Positions 1 through 5,654 of a stretch of DNA of 8,146 nt are shown piece after piece. Positions within the stretch are counted from its first letter, which is position 1. Each line of letters begins with the position of its first letter. The stretch is from an uncultured Bacteroidales bacterium (GTDB taxonomy: Bacteria; Bacteroidota; Bacteroidia; Bacteroidales; F082). The stretch is taken from the NCBI GenBank assembly GCA_937884015.1, contig CALGBV010000355.1, positions 1-8,146 of the forward strand, written 5' to 3'. The notes beneath the pieces were generated by a model. That model saw nothing but the letters and a program-made list of their open reading frames with translations, had not been told where the DNA came from and did no database searches. A program made the position numbers and the translations under genes.

Positions 1-20
1 GGACTTTCAGTAATCTTCAT
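1..20 (-). CDS. Possible start of a minus-strand gene cut by the left edge
   Basis: On the minus strand an ATG at 20-18 opens a frame reading MKITES before the window ends. A purine-rich stretch, GGAAGGAG, lies at about 39-46, roughly 18 bases before the ATG, which is too far for a normal ribosome binding site. The frame stays open upstream of the ATG for at least 12 codons, so the true start is uncertain. The position just after the minus-strand terminator at 58-88 fits the first gene of a new transcription unit. Six codons are too few to assign a family, and the frame may be chance. Confidence 0.25.
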
Positions 21-57
21 CGCTAAATAAGCTTTTTCTCCTTCCAAATGAAAGCAA

Positions 58-88
58 CGAAGGCAGCCCCTTAACGGAGCCGCCTTCG
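58..88 (-). terminator. Strong hairpin terminator after the DUF6261-like gene
   Basis: Read on the minus strand, the outer arms CGAAGGC and GCCTTCG enclose a further six pairs (GGCTCC with GGGGCT, including two G-U pairs) around the loop GTTAA, giving 13 pairs. The downstream minus-strand sequence is T-rich (TTGCTTTCATTT). The two G-U pairs would be A-C mismatches in a plus-strand RNA, so the structure is better formed by transcripts moving leftward. It lies about 125 bp past the stop codon at 213 and probably ends that transcript. Confidence 0.65.
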
Positions 89-212
89 GCTGTAGTTCAT
101 TGTCTTTTCAAGTAACAACCTTTTTTCGGGCTGGTTAGGCCTTTAGCCGCAATGCATGCTGGAACTACAAAGACATCGCTTCGTGGCTAATCCCCATTGG
201 GGACACCGGACT

Positions 213-974
213 TTAACCGACGCTGTTCATAGGCTCGTTCCCATCCATCAGTCCGTCAATCACAAGACCCTCGCCATTAGCCGGCTTGTAGTCGAGTTCG
301 GAGGGCTGGTTAGCGCTTTCGATGGTGACGCAGAACAGGTTGTAGCTGTCGGCATAATGCTCGGGGTCGGAAAGACTCATGCCCTTCAGGTAGTCGCCTA
401 CGGCGTTCACTATCAGTTTGGCTTGGTCTTTCAGTTCAGCGAGACGCAACTTGACGGCAGGGTTAGCCTTGGCCCTTGCCACGGCATCCTGCTGCTGTTG
501 CACTGCTTCGATGGCTGCGGTGATGTCGGCGAGTTTCTGATGCACACCGTCCAAGGCCACCACGTGCTTCTTGAAGTCGGCTGCACTAAGATCACGGACC
601 AATGCCTTGGCATCGGCAATCTTGCGGGCCACGTTCATACGTGCGAACACGTCGTAGCGGTCCATGATGGCCAACAAGGCAGCCACGCTTTCCTGCTGCG
701 CAAGTCCCGATTTGGCGTACGACTTCAACAGCAGACGCAGCGAGGCAATCTCGTTCGTCAGGCGGTTCGACATCTCGCGGATGCCCATAGCGGCCTCTTT
801 TTCAAGACCTACCAGCGCAGCAAGCGCTTCATCCACGGGTTGCAGTTCTGCGGCTTTCGCCGACAGAAATGCGTCCTCAGACAGCTCAACGGAGAGGAAT
901 CTCATTACCCTATCCACTCCGGTGGAGTACTCTTCGAGTCTGAGGTTTTTCTTCAAATAGTTTCTTCTGTTCAT
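213..974 (-). CDS. Helical hypothetical protein, possibly DUF6261-like
   Basis: Encodes 253 residues from the ATG at 974, which follows an AT-rich stretch with no clear Shine-Dalgarno sequence, as is common in Bacteroidetes. The protein has no signal peptide and no membrane segment. It is rich in Ala, Leu, Glu and Lys and looks almost wholly helical. Residues about 30-180 read as several amphipathic helices, including a Gln-rich stretch near 149-152 (QQQQ), and the last 30 residues are acidic and look disordered (ending in EPMNSVG). Length and helical style recall the Bacteroidetes family DUF6261, but this is from memory and no function is known. The open frame with tandem repeats ends 9 bp upstream, so the two probably share a transcript. 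The high GC and a long open antisense frame are typical side effects of real coding sequence here. That it is a real gene is fairly sure; its role is unknown. Confidence 0.82.
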   Translation of the reverse strand: MNRRNYLKKNLRLEEYSTGVDRVMRFLSVELSEDAFLSAKAAELQPVDEALAALVGLEKEAAMGIREMSNRLTNEIASLRLLLKSYAKSGLAQQESVAALLAIMDRYDVFARMNVARKIADAKALVRDLSAADFKKHVVALDGVHQKLADITAAIEAVQQQQDAVARAKANPAVKLRLAELKDQAKLIVNAVGDYLKGMSLSDPEHYADSYNLFCVTIESANQPSELDYKPANGEGLVIDGLMDGNEPMNSVG

Positions 975-983
975 CTTTTTAAA

Positions 984-1493
984 CTATTTAATGATTATAA
1001 ATGAATAACATACAACTGCCTGTGAACAAACACAGGAAGCGAAATAGGCGAACATGCCTCCAAGTAGGCTCAACTCGATTTTCAAACTATCGGACATAGT
1101 TTGATTTGCATGAAACTCGATTTTCAAACTATCGGACATAGTTTGATCTACATGAAACTCGTTTTTCAAACTATCGGACATAGTTTGATATGCATGAAAC
1201 TCGATTTTTAAACTATCGGACATAGTTTGATTTTCGAGATTCATGAACGGATGCCTATGTGACCCAAGTTGAAAACTCGTGGCGAGCCAGCCGGCAGCAT
1301 GTTGGGAAGAAAGTTTGGCATCGTGCAACAAGCGCGATGCGAGGCCCAGAGGCCGGAAATCAATGTGAGAGGACAAACGAGGCAAAGCAAAGACGGGAAC
1401 GCAAGACAAGTTGCCATAAGCCGCCAAACTTGCCGAGCACTCTTGCTTTATCGCCGTTTCGTATTGTATCATTCTCTTTATTGATTTCATCAT
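984..1493 (-). CDS. Doubtful 169-residue open frame containing four 14-residue repeats
   Basis: The frame opens at 1493, only 15-20 bases after a predicted promoter, and closes 9 bp before the next gene. Residues about 88-143 hold four copies of a 14-residue unit, QTMSDSLKIEFHAN, encoded by the 42-bp DNA repeats. The last part is hydrophobic and Cys-containing (MFAYFASCVCSQAVVCYSF). Five of the six base differences between the copies change the amino acid, whereas the palindromic half of each unit is almost unchanged. That pattern argues for selection on the nucleic acid, not on a protein. The first 85 residues have no recognisable domain. It could be a small repeat protein, but I think a structured leader transcript that happens to lack stops is at least as likely. 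Confidence 0.35.
   Translation of the reverse strand: MMKSIKRMIQYETAIKQECSASLAAYGNLSCVPVFALPRLSSHIDFRPLGLASRLLHDAKLSSQHAAGWLATSFQLGSHRHPFMNLENQTMSDSLKIEFHAYQTMSDSLKNEFHVDQTMSDSLKIEFHANQTMSDSLKIELSLLGGMFAYFASCVCSQAVVCYSFIIIK
1072..1240. repeat. Four 42-bp tandem repeats, each holding a perfect or near-perfect palindrome
   Basis: Each unit contains an 8-bp inverted repeat, CAAACTAT and ATAGTTTG, around the 5-base loop CGGAC. The palindromes lie at 1083-1103, 1125-1145, 1167-1187 and 1209-1229, exactly 42 bp apart. Three are perfect; the fourth has T in place of the first C. The 21-bp links between them are similar but more variable (GATTTGCATGAAACTCG and relatives). The period is a multiple of three, which keeps the minus-strand frame open. 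Possible roles are a set of RNA hairpins in the leader of the downstream gene, or an array of protein binding sites. Copy number could change by slippage or recombination. Confidence 0.92.
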
Positions 1494-1518
1494 TTGGTAT
1501 AGTTATTACTAAACGATG

Positions 1519-1526
1519 CAAAAGTA
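1519..1526 (-). promoter_or_regulatory. Candidate Bacteroidetes -7 promoter element for the leftward transcript
   Basis: The minus strand reads TACTTTTG, a full match to the Bacteroidetes primary sigma -7 consensus TAnnTTTG. The -33 element is not clear, which is common for this class. Transcription would start near 1510, about 15 bases before the open frame at 1493. The surrounding sequence (1500-1620) is very AT-rich. The motif is short, so a chance match is possible. Confidence 0.45.
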
Positions 1527-1668
1527 CAATTAATTTTGAAAGTAGGTTGTTTTTTTACCGAAAAAAAAATTGTTGTCCGCAAAAAAACGTGACTTGATTC
1601 GAAATTAATTAAATAACAGCGTGTTATGATGATAAATAGGTAAGCAAATTTAGTTTATATATTGAAAA

Positions 1669-1728
1669 CGAGACATCGAGGTAACGGGAATGCGAGACAT
1701 CTCGAGATCCCGAAGCCTCGAGACTTCG
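1669..1728. repeat. 60-bp compound inverted repeat with symmetric internal loops
   Basis: Four nested paired segments share one centre: CGAG at 1669-1672 with TTCG at 1725-1728 (one G-T pair), CGAGG at 1677-1681 with CCTCG at 1716-1720, CGGGA at 1685-1689 with TCCCG at 1708-1712, and CGAG at 1693-1696 with CTCG at 1701-1704 around the loop ACAT. The unpaired parts between them are 4x4, 3x3 and 3x3 bases. A perfect 10-bp palindrome, ATCTCGAGAT (1699-1708), lies inside. The same stretch can be read as three degenerate tandem units starting with CGAGAC at 1669, 1693 and 1719. It could be a palindromic repeat element, a regulatory site or a relic; no role is evident. Confidence 0.65.
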
Positions 1729-1837
1729 AAATCCAAATTGAAGTTTAATTTTGAACTGTTACTTATATTAAAAGGATGGCTTACATTTCAATAGTTTCCT
1801 AAACACCACAATCAGAATCAACAACGAGACACGCGCC

Positions 1838-1906
1838 ATGAACGACAGGCTGAAACAGCAAATCAGGAGGAAAAGACTCGAGGCGAAAGAGAAATGGCAG
1901 GCGTGA
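1838..1906 (+). CDS. Very short basic open frame, probably not a gene
   Basis: An ATG at 1838 opens a 22-codon frame, starting MNDRLKQQIRRKRLEAKEKW, that is rich in Arg, Lys and Glu and would form one charged helix. There is no convincing ribosome binding site, and the frame runs open upstream to about 1772. It might be the tail of a decayed gene or a small basic peptide. Its GC content is higher than that of its surroundings. I would not annotate it without evidence of conservation. Confidence 0.13.
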   Translation: MNDRLKQQIRRKRLEAKEKWQA

Positions 1907-1936
1907 TTTTGTAGCAAAAATGAGCATCAATCGCCT

Positions 1937-1964
1937 ATTGACTATATAAAATTCCCTATATTTG
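1937..1964 (+). promoter_or_regulatory. Candidate upstream promoter for the restriction-modification operon
   Basis: A perfect -7 element, TATATTTG (1957-1964), follows ATTG at 1937-1940 with a gap of 16 bases, somewhat short for the Bacteroidetes -33/-7 spacing. Transcription would start near 1971 and give a leader of about 290 bases that includes the structured segment at 2055-2174. Confidence 0.4.
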
Positions 1965-2006
1965 CCCACTCATTCAAAATCACACACAACAAGGATAAAA
2001 CAGAAA

Positions 2007-2041
2007 TTTGACAATTAACATATTATAAACCATAGCATTTG
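2007..2041 (+). promoter_or_regulatory. Candidate promoter placed just before the structured RNA
   Basis: TTTG at 2007-2010 is followed, 22 bases later, by TAGCATTTG (2033-2041), which is the TAnnTTTG element with one extra base. A start near 2048 would place the RNA 5' end only a few bases before the first paired base at 2055. The good fit to the RNA boundary is the main support; the motif itself is imperfect. Confidence 0.38.
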
Positions 2042-2054
2042 CTATTTATTCGAG

Positions 2055-2174
2055 GCATCCTAAAAATTTGGCGATTTAAAGATGTAACCCATTTGAATAA
2101 GTTCAGCGAATGTCTGCGTATAGCGTGGACGGAACTTATTTGGATTACAGGTTACGCCAAATACCTTAGGATGC
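2055..2174 (+). ncRNA. Long structured RNA element in the leader of the restriction-modification operon
   Basis: On the plus strand this segment folds into one extended hairpin of about 43 pairs. P1 pairs 2055-2063 with 2166-2174 (GCAUCCUAA with UUAGGAUGC). P2 pairs 2066-2073 with 2155-2162 (AUUUGGCG with CGCCAAAU). An 11-base bulge on the left arm follows, then P3, 2085-2089 with 2150-2154. P4 is 14 pairs, 2091-2104 with 2132-2145. After a 7-base bulge, P5 pairs 2112-2118 with 2124-2130 (GUCUGCG with CGUGGAC) around the loop UAUAG. All five non-Watson-Crick pairs, in P4 and P5, are G-U on the plus strand and would be A-C on the minus strand, which favours a plus-strand RNA over a DNA palindrome. 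It may be a cis-acting leader of the operon that starts at 2265, or an independent small RNA. A long hairpin with a central bulge also recalls 6S RNA, but I cannot recognise a known family. A miniature transposable element is another option, although no target duplication is seen. Confidence 0.55.
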
Positions 2175-2203
2175 AATAAGTGAAATCCGCGCTTATTGCA
2201 TTT
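2169..2203 (+). terminator. Terminator-like hairpin that competes with the base of the structured RNA
   Basis: A perfect 10-bp inverted repeat, ATGCAATAAG (2171-2180) with CTTATTGCAT (2192-2201), is extended inward by one U-G and one G-C pair and outward by two G-U pairs on the plus strand. The T-rich sequence TTTATTGTATTT follows. Bases 2169-2174 are shared with the right arm of stem P1 of the preceding element, so both cannot form fully at once. The hairpin ends about 60 bases before the start codon at 2265. It may end an upstream small RNA, or act as an attenuator for the operon. Confidence 0.5.
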
Positions 2204-2264
2204 ATTGTATTTGACTCAATCCTGCATCCTCGATAAGTTGCAAAGGCTAAAAACACGCAGGACG

Positions 2265-4340
2265 ATGGCAAAAAGTAACACACAATCTGTAGAGCCGCGC
2301 ATTGCCGATTTGGCAAATGGCTGGATGAAGTCATATAAACTTGACTACAAACTTGAACAGGAACCAAGCGGCAATGCAGAGATCGACAAGGCTCTTGAAG
2401 AATACTTTTCTAAAAACGGAGGCGTTGGAGGCAATCGTCCTGATGCCAAAATTTTACTGAAAGACAAAAACAATCGGACTTGGCCTATTCTCATCGAATA
2501 CAAAGGTTACAAGGATAAACTTGAAAAACTTGACAACGACGGACACATCTCAAATAGGGACAAAAATAACGAACCCGATTTGAAGTGCATCAATTCGTAT
2601 GCGGTGAATGGTGCTGTGCATTACGCCAATGCCATTCTGCATTTTACGAGTTTCACGGATGTGATTGCCATAGGAATGACGGGATTCGTCAATGAAAGAG
2701 GCACGCTTGAACATTCCATAGGTGTTTATTACGTTTCAAAAAACAATTTCGGAGTCGGCCAGAAAATTGGCGATTACTCGGATTTTTCATTTCTGAGCAG
2801 CCGATATTTCAATTTGTTTATTGATCACGTGAAAGAGCTGTCGCTTTCGCAGGAAGAAATAGAGCGCATTAAGGAAAGACGCGACGAAGAAATCGGCACA
2901 AGTTTGACGAAGCTCAACAACGACATCTATCAAAACGAAAAGGGACTTGGTGAAAACGACCGTGTTTATCTTGTTGCTGCTTCCATTATTGCCACATTGG
3001 GAATCGTAGATGATAGTAATCCCAACCATTATAAAGTTGCGCCTCTCGAAAAGTCAGATTTGAAGTCGTTGTCAGAAATTGGCAATCGCGATGGCGACAT
3101 CATGATTCGGAAGATTGAAGCGTTTTTGATTGAAAAGTCATTACCGAAAGATAAAAAGGATTTGATTGTCAGAACCTTGCAAAACACTCTTTCGATGGAA
3201 AATATCAACAAGGTGGAAAATGGCGAAAGCCAATTGAAACGGGTCTTCACAAAGATAGTTGATGATTTAGGCATCTACTACAAAATCGGACTCACTACTG
3301 ATTTCACAGGTAAATTATTCAACGAAATGTTCGGGTGGCTTGGATTTACACAAGACAAGTTGAACGATGTCGTGCTTACTCCCACTTATGTAGGCACATT
3401 ATTAGTCAAGTTGGCTCGTGTAAACAAAGATTCTTATGTTTGGGATTTTGCAACAGGCTCGGCAGGCCTTTTGGTTGCTGCCATGAACGAAATGCTGATT
3501 GATGCCAAAAACAAGATAACATCGCCCGACGAGTTAGCAAGGAAGTCAGCCGAAATTAAAGCCAACCAACTTTTGGGCTTGGAAATCCTTCCCAGCATTT
3601 ACATGTTAGCCATTTTGAATATGATTTTAATGGGCGACGGAAATTCCAACATTCTGAACAAAAATTCGCTTAGCGATTTCGATGGGAAATATGGTTTCGA
3701 CAAAACAGAGGATATATTCCCTGCCGATGCTTTTGTGTTGAATCCACCTTATTCGGCTCCAGGCAATGGAATGGTGTTCGTCGAAAAGGCTCTTTCCATG
3801 ATGAGTAAAGGTTATGCAGCCATTATCATTCAAGGTTCTGCGGGAAGTGGCAAAGCCGTTGATTACAATACCAAGATTTTGCAACACAGCACTTTGTTAG
3901 CAAGCATCAAGATGCCTATTGACTTGTTTATTGGAAAATCGAGTGTTCAGACCTACATTTATGTTTTTCGTGTGGGCGAAGCCCATCAAAAAGATGATGT
4001 GGTGAAATTCATCGACTTTTCAAACGATGGTTACACGCGCGCCAACCGGAAAAAAGCAAAATCAAGTGTAAATCTCAGAGACACCGACAACGCCAAAGGA
4101 CGATATGCCGAACTGGTCGATTTGGTGCGTTTCGGGAAAAGCAAGTTGAAAATCTTTACGGATAAGGAATATTACGAGGGAACCATAGACCCAACAAAGG
4201 GCAACGATTGGAACCAAACGGCACCCATCGACACAAGGCCGACTCTTGCCGATTTCAAGAAAACCGTTTCGGACTATTTGGCTTGGGAAGTGTCGAATCT
4301 ATTGAAAAACCAGAACTCGGAGGATGGCTTGGGAAAATGA
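2265..4340 (+). CDS. Fused restriction nuclease and N6-adenine methyltransferase subunit (BcgI A-like, type IIB)
   Basis: Encodes 691 residues. Residues 1-130 look like a PD-(D/E)xK nuclease: a Glu in the helix at 45-46, RPD at 58-60 and the strand with EYK at 78-80. Residues about 330-600 form a gamma-class N6-adenine methyltransferase: TPTYVG near 372-377, the S-adenosylmethionine motif DFATGSAG at 394-401, LGLEI at 437-441 and the catalytic NPPY at 493-496. A helical linker lies between. The protein should cut DNA and methylate adenine, with sites chosen by the subunit encoded next. This fits BcgI, where the A subunit carries both activities, and no separate HsdR gene follows. I chose the ATG at 2265 because the in-frame ATG at 2196 lies inside a hairpin and adds 23 residues of unlikely sequence. 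The stop overlaps the next start (ATGA). The alternative is a type I HsdM with an unusual N-terminus; the EYK and PD motifs make the fused enzyme more likely. Confidence 0.9.
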   Translation: MAKSNTQSVEPRIADLANGWMKSYKLDYKLEQEPSGNAEIDKALEEYFSKNGGVGGNRPDAKILLKDKNNRTWPILIEYKGYKDKLEKLDNDGHISNRDKNNEPDLKCINSYAVNGAVHYANAILHFTSFTDVIAIGMTGFVNERGTLEHSIGVYYVSKNNFGVGQKIGDYSDFSFLSSRYFNLFIDHVKELSLSQEEIERIKERRDEEIGTSLTKLNNDIYQNEKGLGENDRVYLVAASIIATLGIVDDSNPNHYKVAPLEKSDLKSLSEIGNRDGDIMIRKIEAFLIEKSLPKDKKDLIVRTLQNTLSMENINKVENGESQLKRVFTKIVDDLGIYYKIGLTTDFTGKLFNEMFGWLGFTQDKLNDVVLTPTYVGTLLVKLARVNKDSYVWDFATGSAGLLVAAMNEMLIDAKNKITSPDELARKSAEIKANQLLGLEILPSIYMLAILNMILMGDGNSNILNKNSLSDFDGKYGFDKTEDIFPADAFVLNPPYSAPGNGMVFVEKALSMMSKGYAAIIIQGSAGSGKAVDYNTKILQHSTLLASIKMPIDLFIGKSSVQTYIYVFRVGEAHQKDDVVKFIDFSNDGYTRANRKKAKSSVNLRDTDNAKGRYAELVDLVRFGKSKLKIFTDKEYYEGTIDPTKGNDWNQTAPIDTRPTLADFKKTVSDYLAWEVSNLLKNQNSEDGLGK

Positions 4341-5503
4341 ATGCCTCACTTGACGAAAAACTGAAAAGCGTCAAGTGGGGCGAATTCAAACTTGGAGATT
4401 TGTTTAATAAAATAAAAACGAATACTTTAAAGTTTAAAACAAGCGAAATACCTAGTTACAAAACTCCTAAATATGATTTACCCGCATTAACTGCAGGAAT
4501 TGAAAATCAGGGATTAAATAATTATGTTCCAAGTGAAAGAGCAACTATATTAAAAAATGTAATATCTATTTCGGCAAATGGTGCAAATACAGGAGCTACT
4601 TTTTATCAAAGTAAGGAGTTTACTGTTTTGCAAGATGCTTATGCAGTCAAGTGGATTTATGATAGTTCGGTTTTGTCAGATAATCAATATCTATTTCTAA
4701 CATCCTCGATTTCAAAAACTATTTATGGAAATTACGAATGGACTAATAAAGCTAGTTGGAACAGAATAAAGAAAGATAAAATCCAACTTCCTTTGAATCA
4801 CTCCAATGAGATTGACTTTGATTTCATGGAGTCTTTTATTAGCGAATTGGAACAAGAACGCATCAACAAACTTAATGCCTATTTGGAAGCCTCGGGATTA
4901 AAGGATTATGAATTAACGGAAGAAGAGAAAACTGTCTTGAAGGGATATGAAAATTGGACTTGGGAAGGGTTTAATCTTGAAGAACTCTTTGGTAAATCAA
5001 CACGAGGTAAAAGATTAAAAAGTGAGGACAGAGCCATTGGCGATTTGCCATTTGTAACAGCAGGAGAAGCAAATGAAGGAATTTCCGCATTTATTTCAAA
5101 CGATGTTGATGTTTTTTCAAGAAATACAACAACAATAGACATGTTCGGTTCTGCCAAATACAGAAATTATGATTATGGAGCTGATGATCATGTTGCCGTG
5201 GTTCACACTGAAAATCTGAAAAAACACACTTCAATTTTTGTGACAGCAGCGATTCATAAATCATCACACGCCGGGAAATTCGATTATTCTCATAATTTTT
5301 ATGCAAAAGACGCTGATGAATTAAACATTCAGCTTCCGACGCAAAACTCACTTCCCGACTACAAATCTATGGAAACCTTTATCCGTGCTATTGAAAAGCT
5401 CGTCATAAAAGATGTGGTTCTTTACGCAGAAAAGAAACTTAGAGAAATGAAAGAAGTGGCCTATTTCCAATCCTCCTCTCCTGCCCTTGCTGCCGAAGAA
5501 TAA
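4337..5503 (+). CDS. Specificity subunit with two target recognition domains (BcgI B / HsdS-like)
   Basis: Encodes 388 residues from the ATG at 4337, which overlaps the upstream stop by four bases and suggests translational coupling. The protein is an internal duplication: FKLGDLF (17-23) matches FNLEELF (212-218), LPALTAG (48-54) matches LPFVTAG (237-243), and IQLP (149-152) matches IQLP (331-334). Each half is a target recognition domain followed by a helix (about 162-185 and 343-372) that serves as spacer and as contact with the catalytic subunit. Such proteins read a two-part DNA site, one half per domain. The target cannot be told from sequence. The first recognition domain is very AT-rich (124 G or C in the 420 bases at 4381-4800), lower than the second domain, the nuclease-methyltransferase gene and dnaE, which is typical of exchanged recognition domains. 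The reading frame shows no break. hsdS-like identity is sure; the type IIB assignment rests on the partner gene. Confidence 0.92.
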   Translation: MNASLDEKLKSVKWGEFKLGDLFNKIKTNTLKFKTSEIPSYKTPKYDLPALTAGIENQGLNNYVPSERATILKNVISISANGANTGATFYQSKEFTVLQDAYAVKWIYDSSVLSDNQYLFLTSSISKTIYGNYEWTNKASWNRIKKDKIQLPLNHSNEIDFDFMESFISELEQERINKLNAYLEASGLKDYELTEEEKTVLKGYENWTWEGFNLEELFGKSTRGKRLKSEDRAIGDLPFVTAGEANEGISAFISNDVDVFSRNTTTIDMFGSAKYRNYDYGADDHVAVVHTENLKKHTSIFVTAAIHKSSHAGKFDYSHNFYAKDADELNIQLPTQNSLPDYKSMETFIRAIEKLVIKDVVLYAEKKLREMKEVAYFQSSSPALAAEE

Positions 5504-5509
5504 TATCAA

Positions 5510-5536
5510 AATGGGATTGGCTGAGCCAATCCCATT
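5510..5536. terminator. Strong terminator between convergent genes
   Basis: A perfect 12-bp inverted repeat, AATGGGATTGGC (5510-5521) with GCCAATCCCATT (5525-5536), has only TGA as the loop. It starts 7 bases after the stop of the specificity gene. CATTTTCAT follows on the plus strand, and TTTGATATT follows on the minus strand, so it can stop transcripts of both the restriction-modification operon and dnaE. Confidence 0.85.
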
Positions 5537-5614
5537 CATTTTCATAATGTTATCATTCAACAGAGGCGGCAATATACCACTCCATCATCATTATTCCGTC
5601 GTTTCGACACCGTC

Positions 5615-5634
5615 ACACCCTTGAAGAAGGGTGT
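5615..5634 (-). terminator. Hairpin just past the dnaE stop codon
   Basis: A perfect 8-bp stem, ACACCCTT with AAGGGTGT, encloses a 4-base loop (CTTC on the minus strand, GAAG on the plus strand) and begins about 20 bases after the dnaE stop. No T-run follows on the minus strand, so it may protect the mRNA 3' end and leave termination to the hairpin at 5510-5536. Confidence 0.4.
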
Positions 5635-5654
5635 CAACGAGCAATCACCCAACA

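Larger units (their letters stand above)
1527..2054. other. Intergenic stretch between the leftward and rightward transcription units
   Basis: No convincing gene is seen on either strand. The stretch holds poly-A and poly-T runs near 1550-1590, a small palindrome with arms ATAACA and TGTTAT at 1613-1627, the compound inverted repeat at 1669-1728, a 22-codon open frame at 1838-1906, and two candidate rightward promoters. The rest is AT-rich sequence in which I see nothing. Confidence 0.7.

Noticed and set aside
156..1004. Long plus-strand open frame of 282 codons
   Set aside because: It is antisense to the 213-974 gene, has no recognisable domain, and arises from the GC-rich codon pattern of the opposite strand.
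1072..1240. Repeats with regular spacing, as in a CRISPR array
   Set aside because: The links between the palindromes are similar to each other and not unique spacers, the period is only 42 bp, and no cas gene is present.
2055..2174. Miniature transposable element or integron attC site
   Set aside because: No target-site duplication is seen at the ends, the arms differ by an 11-base insertion, no integrase or cassette genes are near, and the G-U bias favours an RNA.
2196..2264. Upstream ATG that would add 23 residues to the methyltransferase-nuclease
   Set aside because: It lies in the arm of a terminator-like hairpin, and the added sequence looks unlike the start of the family; MAKSNTQSV at 2265 is the more natural start.
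3834..3860. Walker A-like GSAGSGK in the methyltransferase
   Set aside because: It lies after the NPPY motif within the methyltransferase fold, lacks the Ser or Thr after GK, and no Walker B or helicase motifs accompany it, so it does not indicate an ATPase domain.
4337..4340. Possible frameshift between the two restriction-modification genes
   Set aside because: The four-base ATGA overlap is a normal arrangement for translationally coupled genes, and both proteins are complete.
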